A stretch of DNA of 64,000 nucleotides from Chloroflexota bacterium (GTDB lineage Bacteria; Chloroflexota; Dehalococcoidia; UBA2979): NCBI GenBank assembly GCA_026713865.1, contig JAPONQ010000051.1, positions 62,001-126,000 on the forward strand, in the 5' to 3' direction. Shown here piece after piece: positions 49,205 through 58,994 of this stretch. Made by a program: the position numbers and the translations under genes. A model generated the notes under the pieces. It had not been told where the DNA came from, ran no database searches, and saw only the letters and a program-made list of their open reading frames with translations. Numbering within the stretch: the first letter of the stretch is position 1; every line of letters begins with the position of its first letter.

Positions 49205-50571
49205 GGTCTCTCACCCCGACCGCGCACGGTGCTGACCGGATCCGGCCGAGGACTCGCCGCAGGGCGCGGATCCGGGAGGGTGTCCCCCCGGCCGCGAGGC
49301 GGCGGGGGCAGCGGCAGGGCGTTCGCCGAGACCTCCGGGAGGCGCATGACGCCGCTGTCCTCCAGCTCCTGGAGGTGAGCGTCGAGGGAGATGACGGGGA
49401 TCGGCCCGAGCTCCGCACCATGCTCCCAGTCGCCCGGTCCCACCTTGAGGACGAGCACGTCGTGGCCCTCCGACCGCAGCCGCCTGAGCGCCGCGGCGAG
49501 GGACTCGTCGAGCACGGCGGTGACGACGACGACGGTGGCGCCGGCCGGGAGCGCGCGCGCGCGACCCGTCAGCTCGTCGGCGAGCCTCGACGTCGTGAAA
49601 CCCGAGATCATGGCCAGCGCCTCGAGTACGCGGTTGAGCTGCTCGGGAGCACGGCCGGCTCCGATCCGGATCGGCCGGTCGGCGTCCGGGAAGGAGCCGT
49701 TGGCGATGAGGCCCAGCGCCGAGCGCTCGTCGAAGGCGGCGACCGCCGCAGATGCCGCGACCGCGACGCCGCGCTCAAGCAGCTGGACGTTGGTCCCGAA
49801 GGTGTTCTCGGGGAGCGTGGTGATGTTGAGCGCGATCACGACGGCCCGTGTACGCGAGGGCTCGTAGACGCGGGAGACGAGCCGCGCGGCGCGCGCCGTC
49901 GCCTTCCAGTCCACCCGCTTCATCGGATCACCGGGGAGGTAGTCACGCAGGCCGACGACCCGCTCGGGGTCCTGGAAGACCGGGTGGCCCCCTCGTTGAT
50001 CCCCGAACGGGCGGGCATGGACGACGTTGAGTTGCGGCAGCGGAATCGTCTGCGGGTAGACCACGAGCGCGCTCCGCCCGCCGACCTCGCGCTGGCTCTC
50101 GAAGAAGCCGAACAGATCGCCGGAACGCAGCCGGGTGGTGCCGATCCGGTAGTAGCCGCGCTCGACCGCGCGCAGGGTGAGAGGCCACGAGAGCTGCTCG
50201 CTCGGTGCGAGGGATGTGTTGCGGTAGAGAACGACTGTCCGCGGGACACCGGAGGGGTGCACGGCGGCGTCCGGAATCTCCATCGGCGTCGCGAAGCGCT
50301 CCTGCACCTCCAGCCACGGGACGGGCAGCCGCTTGCGGTTGGCGATCGAGAGGCGCAGCTGTGTGCTCTCGCCCACGAAGATGCGCGTGTGCTCGAGCCG
50401 CCTCTCGTAGTGCAGCTCCTCCAGCGCGAGGCGCGACCACAGGCGCGAGACCCCGCTCGACGCGAGCAGCAGGACGCCGAGCACGACGATGGCATCGGCC
50501 TGCGACAGGAGTCCGATCAGGACGAGCCCGCCCGAGGCGACCAACCACGCCTCGGTGACGAGGGCACGCAC
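49201..50571 (-). CDS. DUF58 protein (VWA-like), MoxR partner
   Basis: 456 residues. Two N-terminal membrane helices (AWLVASGGLVLIGLL and VVLGVLLLASSG) anchor it; the extramembrane part contains the DUF58 signature YLPGDPMKRVDWKATARAA (about 210-230) followed by a von Willebrand A-like fold (AVVIALNITTLPE). The C-terminal 50 residues are Pro-rich. DUF58 proteins work with MoxR ATPases in cell-envelope or secreted-enzyme maturation. It follows moxR by five bases. Confidence 0.88.
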   Translation of the reverse strand: MRALVTEAWLVASGGLVLIGLLSQADAIVVLGVLLLASSGVSRLWSRLALEELHYERRLEHTRIFVGESTQLRLSIANRKRLPVPWLEVQERFATPMEIPDAAVHPSGVPRTVVLYRNTSLAPSEQLSWPLTLRAVERGYYRIGTTRLRSGDLFGFFESQREVGGRSALVVYPQTIPLPQLNVVHARPFGDQRGGHPVFQDPERVVGLRDYLPGDPMKRVDWKATARAARLVSRVYEPSRTRAVVIALNITTLPENTFGTNVQLLERGVAVAASAAVAAFDERSALGLIANGSFPDADRPIRIGAGRAPEQLNRVLEALAMISGFTTSRLADELTGRARALPAGATVVVVTAVLDESLAAALRRLRSEGHDVLVLKVGPGDWEHGAELGPIPVISLDAHLQELEDSGVMRLPEVSANALPLPPPPRGRGDTLPDPRPAASPRPDPVSTVRGRGERP

Positions 50572-50576
50572 GGGCT

Positions 50577-51614
50577 CTAGCCCCGGCCCGTGCCCACGTC
50601 CGCAACGGGGACGGGCAGGTCCCGGAGGATGTCGTCGAGGACATCATCGACCGATCCGCCCCGGAGTCGTGTCTGCGAGGAGAGCAGGAGGCGGTGAGCG
50701 AGGACGGGGTGAGCCAGCCTCTTCACGTCGTCCGGTCGGACGAAGTCGCGCCCCTCCAGGGCAGCGGAGGCACGCGCGGATTCGAAGAGCGCGAGCGAGG
50801 CGCGGGGGCTCGCGCCGAGTTCGAACGACTCGTGCTCGCGCGTGGCGCGACAGATGCGCGCGACGTAGCTCGCGACGTCGTCCTCGACGTGGATCAGGGG
50901 CAGCTGCTGCGCAAGCGCCCGCAGCTCCGCCGCGTCCAGCACGGAGACGAGCGTGTCGAGCGGCGACCGCTCGCGGAAGCGGCGGAGGATCTCGAGCTCC
51001 CCGTCCTCGTCCGGGTAGCCGATGCTCAGGCGAAGCAGGAAGCGATCGAGTTGAGCCTCCGGCAGGGGGAAGGTTCCCTCGAGCTCGACCGGATTCTGCG
51101 TGGCCATCACCACGAACGGCTGGGGCAGGGCGCGGGTGTCGCCGTCGACCGTGACGGTGTGCTCCTGCATCGCCTCGAGCAGGGCCGACTGCGTCCGGGG
51201 CGTCGCACGGTTGATCTCGTCGGCGAGAACGACGTTCGCGTGCAGCGGTCCGGGGCGGTACTCGAACTCGCCGCTCTTCTGCGAGTAGTAGTTGATGCCG
51301 ACGATGTCGGAGGGCATCAGGTCGGGCGTGAACTGGATGCGACTGAAACTCGCCCCGAGCGAGCGAGCGACCGCATGCGCGAGCGTCGTCTTACCGGTCC
51401 CCGGCACGTCCTCGATCAGGACGTGGCCACCCGTCAGCAGAGCCACCAGCACGAGGGAGATGGTCTCCTCCGCACCGACAACGACGCGCTCAACGTTCTG
51501 GCGCACGATGCCGCCAGCCCGGGCGATCGCGGAGGCCGCGGCGGCGCCATCCGCGCCGGCGGCTCCCGCGGCGGTCGGTGTGGCTCCGAAGCGACCGGCG
51601 GCTGACTCCTGCAC
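50577..51614 (-). CDS. MoxR-family AAA+ ATPase
   Basis: 345 residues from the GTG at 51614, with GAGGG just upstream. Walker A EDVPGTGKT (68-76), Walker B VVLADEINRATP (128-139), sensor ATQNPVELEGTFPLPEAQLDRF. MoxR ATPases act as chaperones with a DUF58/VWA partner. Ala/Gly-rich residues 1-35 are probably disordered. First gene of the MoxR-DUF58-DUF4129 unit, divergent from the DinB-like gene. Confidence 0.93.
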   Translation of the reverse strand: MQESAAGRFGATPTAAGAAGADGAAAASAIARAGGIVRQNVERVVVGAEETISLVLVALLTGGHVLIEDVPGTGKTTLAHAVARSLGASFSRIQFTPDLMPSDIVGINYYSQKSGEFEYRPGPLHANVVLADEINRATPRTQSALLEAMQEHTVTVDGDTRALPQPFVVMATQNPVELEGTFPLPEAQLDRFLLRLSIGYPDEDGELEILRRFRERSPLDTLVSVLDAAELRALAQQLPLIHVEDDVASYVARICRATREHESFELGASPRASLALFESARASAALEGRDFVRPDDVKRLAHPVLAHRLLLSSQTRLRGGSVDDVLDDILRDLPVPVADVGTGRG

Positions 51615-51739
51615 GGCACCCTCACGGCACTGGCTCCCGCGGCACGGGGCCCGCTGGAGGATAGCGCACCGCCGTCGGGCGTGTGGTCTCACCCCTCCGG
51701 CGCTTGCCGGGCGGTGGAGCGGCGGCTAGCGTCGCACCC

Positions 51740-52243
51740 ATGACGGGGCGAGCCCGGGAGCGGGCCACGGAGGCGACCGTTCACGACGAGCTGCTCTCGA
51801 CGCTCGCGGAGATCACGGAGACGCGGCTGAACCGTGCGACCGACCGCGAGGGATGGACGATCCGACACGCGCTCGCCGCAGTCGCGGCCTCCGACAGGGT
51901 GCTCGCCCACGTGCTCGGCTCGCTCGCAGCGGAATCCGGGGCACCGGGGCGCTTCCGGTTCCGGCGGCTACGCGGCGAGGTCATGTACGAGGCGCACATG
52001 CTGCAGCGCGACGCCCTCGCGCGGCTGCTGCAGCAGACACATGCGGAGGCGGAGAACGCGCTCGCAGACCACGCGGCCCTCCTGGACCATCCGATAGAGG
52101 CGGAGGGAGACGGGGCTCGGAGCGTCGGCGACCTGCTCGCCGATCGAGCCGAGCGTGAGCGAGCCGCCCTCGGCGCGCTGCGACAGGCGCTCCCCCCCGG
52201 CCAGGCAGTTCGGCGCACCGGAGGGCAGGCACGCCCCGCATAA
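51740..52243 (+). CDS. DinB-like four-helix protein
   Basis: 167-residue all-helical protein. REGWTIRHALAAVAASDRVLAHVLGSL (about 35-62) is the helix that follows the first turn in DinB/maleylpyruvate-isomerase-N proteins, where W-T-x-R-x-x-L-x-H is the typical motif; here the metal His positions are only partly kept. Relatives transfer thiols such as mycothiol or are uncharacterised. It lies just upstream of cinA, 58 bases apart. Start ATG 51740 preferred over 51683, where the sequence is low-complexity. Confidence 0.6.
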   Translation: MTGRARERATEATVHDELLSTLAEITETRLNRATDREGWTIRHALAAVAASDRVLAHVLGSLAAESGAPGRFRFRRLRGEVMYEAHMLQRDALARLLQQTHAEAENALADHAALLDHPIEAEGDGARSVGDLLADRAERERAALGALRQALPPGQAVRRTGGQARPA

Positions 52244-52301
52244 TGGCCGCTGCAGGGCTGCCCCGGGGTCGGGCCGCGGCAACTGGACCGATGGGGGTTT
52301 C

Positions 52302-53570
52302 GTGCGCGCCGAGATCGTCTCGATCGGAACCGAGATCCTGCTCGGAGAGATCACGGACACGAACGCCGCGTTTATCGCCGGCCGCCTCCCTGCCCTCGGC
52401 ATCGACCTGCACTACGTCACGCAGGTTGGCGACAACGGGGGGCGTCTTCGGGAGGTGCTGGCGCGCGCGTGGGAGCGTTCCGAAGTCGTCTTCACGACGG
52501 GCGGGCTCGGCCCCACGGAGGATGACATCACCCGGGAGACGGTTGCCCTCGTCCTGGGAGAGGTGCTCCATGAGGACCCCGGACAGGAGCGCATCCTTCG
52601 CTCGTTCTGGCGCGGCCGCGACCGGCCGATGCCCCGGCGCAACCTGAAGCAGGCGCAGTTGATTCCCTCCGCGCGCGCGATTCCCAACCCCCGTGGAACG
52701 GCGCCGGGATGGTGGGTCGAGCGCGACGGCCGCGCCATGGTGGTGATGCCCGGGCCCCCGGCCGAGATGACGCGCATGTGGGAGCACGAGGTCGCGCCCG
52801 AGCTCGAGCGGCGGGCGCGCGCCGTTCTCGTCAGCCGGACGCTCAAGACGACCGAGCTCGGCGAGTCCGCGGTCGACGAGTTGCTCTCCCCGCTCCTCGG
52901 ATCGCGGAACCCGTCGATCGGCATCTACCACCGGCCCGACGGTGTGCACGCGCGCCTCGCCGCGAAGGCGCCGACGCGCGAGGAGGCGAAGGCCCTGATT
53001 GCCCCGGTGGAGGCCGAGGCGAGGCGGTTGCTCGGGTCCAATCTGTGGGGCGTCGACGACGAGTCGCTCGCGGCGGCGGTCGGACGCCTGCTTCGCGAGC
53101 GTGGCCTCACCCTCGCGGTGATGGAGTCGGCGACGGGCGGGGCCGTGTCGGATGCAATCACCGATGTCGCCGGCTCCTCCGACTACTTCGTGGGTGGGCT
53201 CGTCACGTACGCGACGGCGGTGAAGCTCCAGATGGGCGTGTCACCCGAGATCGTCGAGCGACACGGAGTGATCTCACGCGAGACCGCCGAGGCGATGGCC
53301 GGAGCGGCTCGCCTCGCGCTGCGGGCCGACATCGGCGTGGGCATCACGGGCGTCGCCGGCGAGAGCGCCGTCGAGGGCCAGCCGCCGGGCACGATGCACA
53401 TCGCGCTCTCACGGGACGGCGAGATCGAGTACGCGCACTGGCGCTACTACCAGGGCCGCGTGGCGACGAAGCGGCGTGTGCAGCAGCACGTGCTCTCGAT
53501 GCTGCGACGCCACTTGCTGGGCCTGGGAACCACAATCGACTCACGGGTCAGCGGCGAGCGGCGGGCGTAG
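52302..53570 (+). CDS. cinA: CinA family protein (COG1058 plus NMN-deamidase domain)
   Basis: 422 residues with both domains: the N-terminal MoCF/COG1058 domain (EIVSIGTEILLGEITDTNA, TTGGLGPTEDD, ADP-ribose-pyrophosphatase-like) and the C-terminal CinA domain (MESATGGAVSDAITDVAGSS), where the Ser of ES-[CA]-TGG is the nucleophile that hydrolyses nicotinamide mononucleotide in pyridine nucleotide salvage. Most homologues have Cys where this has Ala. GTG at 52302 follows a G-rich site. In other bacteria cinA neighbours recA; not here. Confidence 0.92.
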   Translation: MRAEIVSIGTEILLGEITDTNAAFIAGRLPALGIDLHYVTQVGDNGGRLREVLARAWERSEVVFTTGGLGPTEDDITRETVALVLGEVLHEDPGQERILRSFWRGRDRPMPRRNLKQAQLIPSARAIPNPRGTAPGWWVERDGRAMVVMPGPPAEMTRMWEHEVAPELERRARAVLVSRTLKTTELGESAVDELLSPLLGSRNPSIGIYHRPDGVHARLAAKAPTREEAKALIAPVEAEARRLLGSNLWGVDDESLAAAVGRLLRERGLTLAVMESATGGAVSDAITDVAGSSDYFVGGLVTYATAVKLQMGVSPEIVERHGVISRETAEAMAGAARLALRADIGVGITGVAGESAVEGQPPGTMHIALSRDGEIEYAHWRYYQGRVATKRRVQQHVLSMLRRHLLGLGTTIDSRVSGERRA

Positions 53571-53647
53571 CCGGCGGAGCGGGCGCGGCTACCACCGCCG
53601 AGGTGGGATCGTCGCACGCTCGGCGGCTCGCAGGCGAGGAGCGAACG

Positions 53648-54670
53648 ATGTCGGGCCCGATGACGGCGGACGTGATCTCGCTGCGCTCGAACCGGATTTA
53701 CGCTTTCCGCATCGCCGAGCGCTCGGGCGGGGGCCGCCTGCTGCTCGACGCCGGTCCCGACTACGAGGGCGCCTGGGATGAGGCCGTCGGGCAGGGGTAC
53801 GCGCTTGGCTTCCCTCCGGAGCGCGTCCGGGCCGTGATCGTCACCCATGGGCACGCCGACCACGCAGGACTCGCCTACCGCTGGGCGGAAGCGGGCGCGC
53901 GCATCTTCGCTCTCGCTCCGGACATGACGGCCCTGACCGCGGGCGATGGCTGGCGCGAACACCAGGCACGCCGCGGTCGGGAGGAGATGGGCCGCCACGG
54001 CTGCCCGCGCGAGACCGTCAAGCTTATCGACGAGATCCGGCGGGAACGCTCCTCATTCCTTCGCTGGAAGGGCGCACCGTGGGGCTCGGTCGCGCCGGCA
54101 GTCGGCGATCACGTCTTCGCGATCGAGGGGCCGGGAGGCGAGAGCTCGCTGCGCATCGTCGCCGCTCCCGGCCACACCCCGGGCAACCTCGGCGCCCTGG
54201 TGGAGGAGACGGGAGAGTTCTACGGGGGCGATACGCTGCTCCCGGGACGCATCCCGTCCGCCGGACTGCACTTCCACTCGAGCACCGGAACGCCGCGCTG
54301 GCCGTCGCTTCCCCCGTACGTTCGCTCGGTCGAGTGGATCGGGAGTCTCCCCCTGACGAGGCTCCTCCCCGGCCACCGCGCCGGGGAAGGCGACCACCCG
54401 GCGGACCCCGCCACCGAGGCCCGCCGCTTCCTCGCCCACTACCGCCGCCGCGGCCGGCAGGTGCGGGTTGCCCTGGCCGAGGGACCGGCCACCGCTTACG
54501 AACTCGCGCGCAGGATCTTCCCCCGCCTCCCTGAGAGGCGCGTCGGCCAGGCGATGACGGAGGTGATCGGCCACCTCGACGTCGGCCTGCAGGAGGGCAC
54601 CGCCCGGCGCGAGGATGCCGCCGGCGGGCTCTGGCGCTATGCGCCCGCCGGCGGCATCGAGGCCGGGTGA
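53648..54670 (+). CDS. Metallo-beta-lactamase-fold hydrolase
   Basis: 340-residue MBL-fold protein. Metal site VTHGHADHAG (H-x-H-x-D-H), further ligands in APGHTPGN and FYGGDTLLPG, and the terminal LLPGHRAGE. A C-terminal winged-helix-like domain (ALAEGPATAYELARRIF to QAMTEVIGHLDVG) is that of the LACTB2/'MBL-fold with MBLAC-C' group. Substrate may be an acyl-CoA thioester, a lactone or RNA. ATG at 53648 is preceded by GAGGAGC. Reads into the convergent VWA gene (46 bases). Confidence 0.88.
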   Translation: MSGPMTADVISLRSNRIYAFRIAERSGGGRLLLDAGPDYEGAWDEAVGQGYALGFPPERVRAVIVTHGHADHAGLAYRWAEAGARIFALAPDMTALTAGDGWREHQARRGREEMGRHGCPRETVKLIDEIRRERSSFLRWKGAPWGSVAPAVGDHVFAIEGPGGESSLRIVAAPGHTPGNLGALVEETGEFYGGDTLLPGRIPSAGLHFHSSTGTPRWPSLPPYVRSVEWIGSLPLTRLLPGHRAGEGDHPADPATEARRFLAHYRRRGRQVRVALAEGPATAYELARRIFPRLPERRVGQAMTEVIGHLDVGLQEGTARREDAAGGLWRYAPAGGIEAG

Positions 54671-54716
54671 CGAGAACGGCCGGGACCGCGGGGCGCGAGG
54701 CGCCGCGCAGGCCGGC

Positions 54717-57700
54717 TCAGTCGCCGGCGAGGACCCGGTAGAGCGTCGTCAGGCGGCGCGGGAGCTGCTCGATGTCGGCGACGACCTCGTAGCCGATGTC
54801 GTCGCACATCTGCTTCAGATAGTCGTGCCCGTCCTTGTCGACCGTGATCAGGAAGGGTGTGACGCCGGCGCGGCGCGCCTCGATCAGCGCCTGCTTGGTG
54901 TCGTGGACGGCGTAGTCCTTCTCGGTGCGGTCGCGGCCGTAGCCGTGATCCTGCGGCCGCCCGTCCGAGACGAGCACCAGGATGCGCACCTTGGCCTCAT
55001 GGAGAATGAGTTTGTGGGTGGCGTGGCGAATCGCCGGACCCATCCGCGTGGAGCGGACGGGCTCGATCTTCGCGATGCGGCGACGCACCCTGTCGCCGAA
55101 CGGCTCGTCGAGATCCTTCACGACGTAGAACTCGACGTTCTCCCGCCCGTAGCCGGAGAAGCCGTAGATGCCGTAGGCATCGCCGATCGCCTCCAGCGCC
55201 TCCACCAGCAGCACCGCTGACTCCTTCTCGAGATCCACGATCCGCTTCGGCGGGTCGGCGGCTCGCAGCGATCGGCGTTGCGCCAGCCACTGGAAGTACT
55301 TCGCCGGGTCGCCGTCGAAGTCGTCGTCCTCGTCGTACTTCTTGCGCTGCTTGTCGATCTCCTCGTCCGTCGACGCCGACATGTCGAGCAGGAACGAGAC
55401 CGCCACGTCCCGCTCCACCTTGTTGCGCCGGTAGTAGAAGCGGGCGAGAGGAGCCGCGCCGGCGCGCTTGTCGACGAAGAACTCCGTCGCCTGGTCAAGG
55501 TCGATCTCCTCGCCGTCCTCGAGCCGCTTGATCTTGCGGAAGGCCTCGGGCCGCATCAGCTCGAACTGCCGGCGCGTCTCCGCGACCAGACCGTGGTAGC
55601 GGACCAGCGTCTGCTCGTAGAAGTCGATCTCCCCCTCCTCGTAGGGGCGCTGGCCGACGGTGCACCAGCGCGGGCGATAGTCGCCGGCCCGGAAGTCCCA
55701 CTCGTCGTACTGGAAGTACTCGACCTCCGGGACGGTCGGCTGGTCCTCCGGCGGCTCCTCCTCCTCGCCGGCGTCGTCGCCCGCCCGCTCGCGTACCGGC
55801 GCCCCCTCTCCGCCGGAGGGAAGGCTCGTCTCGCGCTCGAGGTTGGTGAGGAAGAGGCTCACGGTGGAGGCAAGGTCGCCCTCGGCCATCTCCGAGATCA
55901 GGATCTCGGTCGAATTCTCGAGCAGCTCCTGCAGCTGCTCGGCGGTGAGCGGCGTACCCCGGCCGTCCCCGTCCCCCTCGCCGGCTCCCTCGCGGAGGCG
56001 CATCAGGAGCTGAACGAGCTCCGGCTTGAAGTCGCCGCGGAACTCGGGCTGGGGCGGGCTCTCGAAGGCCTCGGCGTCCGCCGACGGCTGCGGCGCGCCG
56101 TCGGCGGTCTCCCCGCCGGGCATCGCCGGCGCGACCGCGAGCGTCTCCTCATCGGGAGCAACCCACTGCCCGTCGCCCCCGAGTCGCTCGTTGGGAAGCG
56201 AGGCGGCGAGCCGGTAGAGCGCCGCGGCGACGGACGCCGAGTCCTGCACGGTGGCACCCGGCTGTTCCGCGACGCGCAACGCCGCCAGGCCCTGCCGGAG
56301 GACCCCCCGGTGGCGCAGCGGCCACTCGATCCCGTCCGGGCGCCCGAGCGAGGCGCGCAGGAGCGCCTCGACGTAGGCGCTCCGGAGCGGCATCGACCGC
56401 GCATCGGGCCGCTCGGCGACCGCCTGCTCCTGCACCCGCCGGAGCCAGCGGCGGATCCCGACGTACTCGCGCGCCGTGCAGGCATCGACACGGGTGTCCT
56501 CGACGACGGTGAAGAGCGCCGAGATCAGAGAGCGGTCGGGGAAGCCGTCGTAGAGGCGCTGCATCTCCGTCAGCGGCCCGGTACGCTCTTCCGCGGGGCG
56601 TTCCTCGACGGCGGGCCCCGGGTCCGGGACCGCTGCGGGCAGTCCGGGGAGCGGCGTGTGCGCCCCCGGCGCCCCGTGGCGGTAGCCGAAGGATCCGAAC
56701 TCGATGCGACCCGTCTGGTGCGTGGCGAAGACCTTGTAGACCTGGACATTGTCGCGCTGCTCGGGGAACGTCGACACCGCGGACGGCAGGTAGATCGCCG
56801 TCCCCTCCGTCGTCGCCTGACCGGCAACCCAACCGATCCCCTTCTCGGCCAGGTCCTCCACCGGGTGCACCGCGACCGTCTGCGCCGTCAGCGCCTTCGC
56901 GTAGAGACGCAGGATGGGGCTGACCGCGGTCAGCTCGACACGCGCCGAGAGCTGCGTGAGGAGCCTCTCGGCGCGCGCGGACTCAAGGCGGAAGAAGGCC
57001 TCCGCACCTTCCACGTTGCCCTGATCGACCAGGATCTCGAGCCCGGCATCGCTCCAGCGCGCCATCTGTTCGGCCGTGAGGCGCTCGTGAACGACCGGTG
57101 CCGACTTGAGGTACTCCATCGCGGCCATCGGCGAGGTCTGTGCAAGCCGGTGCGCGAAGCCGAGCAGCCGCGGATGCTCGCCCCGTCCGATGCTGCGGAG
57201 CGCGTCGGCCGCGGCGGCGAAGAGCGGAAAGCCCGAGCGGCCGACGCTCGCCGTGACCTGCGCGGCGAGCTCGAGCAGGCCCGCGCGCTCGGGAGGATCG
57301 ATCGGGGCGAGCAGGGCCGGCGCCCGCTCGAAGTAGATCCGCGTGTCGGCCCACGAGGCGCGGGTCAGCACCCACGCGAACTCGATGAACGGCTCGCGAT
57401 CGGCCGGCGACAGCGGCGCCAGGACCGGCGCCGCCGTCTCAAAGCAGCGCGTGGCCATCTCGTACGAGCGCTCGGCGAGCGCCTCGATGATGTCGACCAG
57501 GCGCCCGAGCTGGTGGAGCGTCAACGACTCGAGAAGCTCCGGGCTCTCCTGATAGAAGGAGGTGGCGAGCGCGATCGACTTCCAGCTCCCCCGGCAGAGA
57601 CGATCGCCGAGGCGCGCCCACGGCTCCACCTGGGCGGGAGGCAGCGATCGCAGTACCCCGGGGGTGGCGCGCAGGTAGGCGGACGCGACCAGCGAGGAGC

Positions 57701-57983
57701 GGTCGGCGAGCGCAGCAGCGGACTCTCCCCAGTCCAGGAGTTCCGAAGCCGAGAGCCTCTCCGCGACGGAGGGCGCGGCGCGGAAGTACTCGGCGGCCGC
57801 CTCCCACGAGCGCAGCGAGCGGCGGGCGAGCCGGACGCCGGCCTCCGCCCAGCGCTCGAGATCGTCGGCGGAGAGCCGCCCCTCAAGCGCGGTGGCGGCG
57901 ACCTGCAGATCCTCGGGCAGCGTCTGCCCGAACTTGCGGAGCTCCGGCTCGTGTTGCGCGACGATGTCGGCGGCGTTGCTCAC
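54717..57983 (-). CDS. Large NorD/CoxE-like VWA protein with N-terminal repeat array
   Basis: 1088 residues in three parts. (1) Residues 37-340: eight tandem helical repeats starting at 37, 77, 114, 154, 191, 228, 265 and 302 (periods 40, 37, 40, 37, 37, 37, 37), of the form L-S-x4-L-x2-W-x3-G-x2-L-A-x2-S-x3-A-x2-Y-F-x2-A-P. (2) A long middle region with an acidic Glu/Asp-rich linker (about 700-760), as in NorD. (3) A C-terminal von Willebrand A domain with MIDAS D867-x-S-x-S and SDGRPQDHGYG, ending FLITVDKDGHDYL. It lies 26 bases after a CbbQ/NorQ ATPase. NorD/NorQ or CbbO/CbbQ pairs activate a metalloenzyme; none is encoded nearby, so the client is unknown. Confidence 0.82.
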   Translation of the reverse strand: MSNAADIVAQHEPELRKFGQTLPEDLQVAATALEGRLSADDLERWAEAGVRLARRSLRSWEAAAEYFRAAPSVAERLSASELLDWGESAAALADRSSLVASAYLRATPGVLRSLPPAQVEPWARLGDRLCRGSWKSIALATSFYQESPELLESLTLHQLGRLVDIIEALAERSYEMATRCFETAAPVLAPLSPADREPFIEFAWVLTRASWADTRIYFERAPALLAPIDPPERAGLLELAAQVTASVGRSGFPLFAAAADALRSIGRGEHPRLLGFAHRLAQTSPMAAMEYLKSAPVVHERLTAEQMARWSDAGLEILVDQGNVEGAEAFFRLESARAERLLTQLSARVELTAVSPILRLYAKALTAQTVAVHPVEDLAEKGIGWVAGQATTEGTAIYLPSAVSTFPEQRDNVQVYKVFATHQTGRIEFGSFGYRHGAPGAHTPLPGLPAAVPDPGPAVEERPAEERTGPLTEMQRLYDGFPDRSLISALFTVVEDTRVDACTAREYVGIRRWLRRVQEQAVAERPDARSMPLRSAYVEALLRASLGRPDGIEWPLRHRGVLRQGLAALRVAEQPGATVQDSASVAAALYRLAASLPNERLGGDGQWVAPDEETLAVAPAMPGGETADGAPQPSADAEAFESPPQPEFRGDFKPELVQLLMRLREGAGEGDGDGRGTPLTAEQLQELLENSTEILISEMAEGDLASTVSLFLTNLERETSLPSGGEGAPVRERAGDDAGEEEEPPEDQPTVPEVEYFQYDEWDFRAGDYRPRWCTVGQRPYEEGEIDFYEQTLVRYHGLVAETRRQFELMRPEAFRKIKRLEDGEEIDLDQATEFFVDKRAGAAPLARFYYRRNKVERDVAVSFLLDMSASTDEEIDKQRKKYDEDDDFDGDPAKYFQWLAQRRSLRAADPPKRIVDLEKESAVLLVEALEAIGDAYGIYGFSGYGRENVEFYVVKDLDEPFGDRVRRRIAKIEPVRSTRMGPAIRHATHKLILHEAKVRILVLVSDGRPQDHGYGRDRTEKDYAVHDTKQALIEARRAGVTPFLITVDKDGHDYLKQMCDDIGYEVVADIEQLPRRLTTLYRVLAGD

Positions 57984-58009
57984 GGCCGTGCCCTCGTCCT
58001 GGACACCGC

Positions 58010-58903
58010 CTACTCCGGAAAGATCGACGAGACGACCTCTTCGATCGACCGCTGTATCTCGACGTCATCGGTCAGTGCCCACACCACCGCCGTCTGGCAG
58101 GCCGAGCGCGGTGATATCCCGCGGGCGATCAGCTTCCCCGCGTAGACGAGGAGTCTCGTCGAGACTCCCTCCGCGAGGCCGTGCTCCTTGAGGTTGCGCA
58201 CCTTCTCGCCGAGCTTCGCGAGCTCTGCGGCGATCGCGTCGGAGCATCCCGCCTCCACCCGCACGATCTCCGTCTCCTGGTCCCGCGACGGGTAGTCGAA
58301 CTCGATCGCGATAAAACGCTGCCGCGTCGAGTGCTTGAGATCCTTCAGCGCCGACTGATAGCCGGGGTTGTACGAGAGCACGAGCAGAAAGCCGTCGGCC
58401 GCCGCAAGCAGCTCCCCCCGCTTCTCCACGGGAAGCAGCCGCCGGTAGTCGGTGAGCGGGTGAATGAGGACGGTCGTGTCCTTGCGAGCCTCCACGATCT
58501 CATCGAGGTAGCAGATCGCCCCGACGCGCACGGCGCGCGTGATCGGGCCGTCGATCCAGCGTGTCTCGCTGCCCTCGATCAGGTAGCGTCCGACGAGATC
58601 CGAGGCGGTGAGATCTTCGTGGCAGGCGACCGTGATCAGGGGCACGCCCTCCTCCACCGACCCCTCCGGCGTGCGGTCGTGGAGCCGCCACGACATGTAC
58701 TCGACGAACCGAGTCTTGCCCGAGCCGGTGGGGCCCTTGAGCAGCACGGGGATGTTCTCCCGGTAGGCGTGCTCGAAGAGCACGACCTCGTTCCGGATGG
58801 GGAGGTAGTAGGGCTCGGAGGTGAGGCGGAACTCCTCGACGGGCAGCCGCCGGAAGCCGTCACCGATCGCCGTGTGCGAGGGCCCCTCGTGTGTGATCGT
58901 CAC
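58010..58903 (-). CDS. CbbQ/NirQ/NorQ-family AAA+ ATPase
   Basis: 297 residues from the GTG at 58903 (the preceding frame is short and unsupported). Walker [11 protein letters not shown] (55-64), Walker [10 protein letters not shown] (128-136), sensor 1 SYNPGY, arginine region STRQRFIAI. The N-terminus EPYYLP and the C-terminal domain (REGVST-like [16 protein letters not shown]) are CbbQ-type. These ATPases remodel or load cofactor into RuBisCO, nitric oxide reductase or similar enzymes together with a VWA partner, here the gene downstream. Confidence 0.92.
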   Translation of the reverse strand: MTITHEGPSHTAIGDGFRRLPVEEFRLTSEPYYLPIRNEVVLFEHAYRENIPVLLKGPTGSGKTRFVEYMSWRLHDRTPEGSVEEGVPLITVACHEDLTASDLVGRYLIEGSETRWIDGPITRAVRVGAICYLDEIVEARKDTTVLIHPLTDYRRLLPVEKRGELLAAADGFLLVLSYNPGYQSALKDLKHSTRQRFIAIEFDYPSRDQETEIVRVEAGCSDAIAAELAKLGEKVRNLKEHGLAEGVSTRLLVYAGKLIARGISPRSACQTAVVWALTDDVEIQRSIEEVVSSIFPE

Positions 58904-58994
58904 GCCGAAACCACCCCTATCGACTGCCGCCGCACGCGCCCGGACGGCGTGCGCCACGCCGCGAGGGAAGGCTACGCCCCGCCGGGGGGTGACG

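Noticed and set aside
55278-58145. 955-codon open frame on the plus strand opposite the VWA protein gene
   Set aside because: No recognisable motif, composition typical of a GC-rich shadow frame, and it covers two well-supported minus-strand genes.
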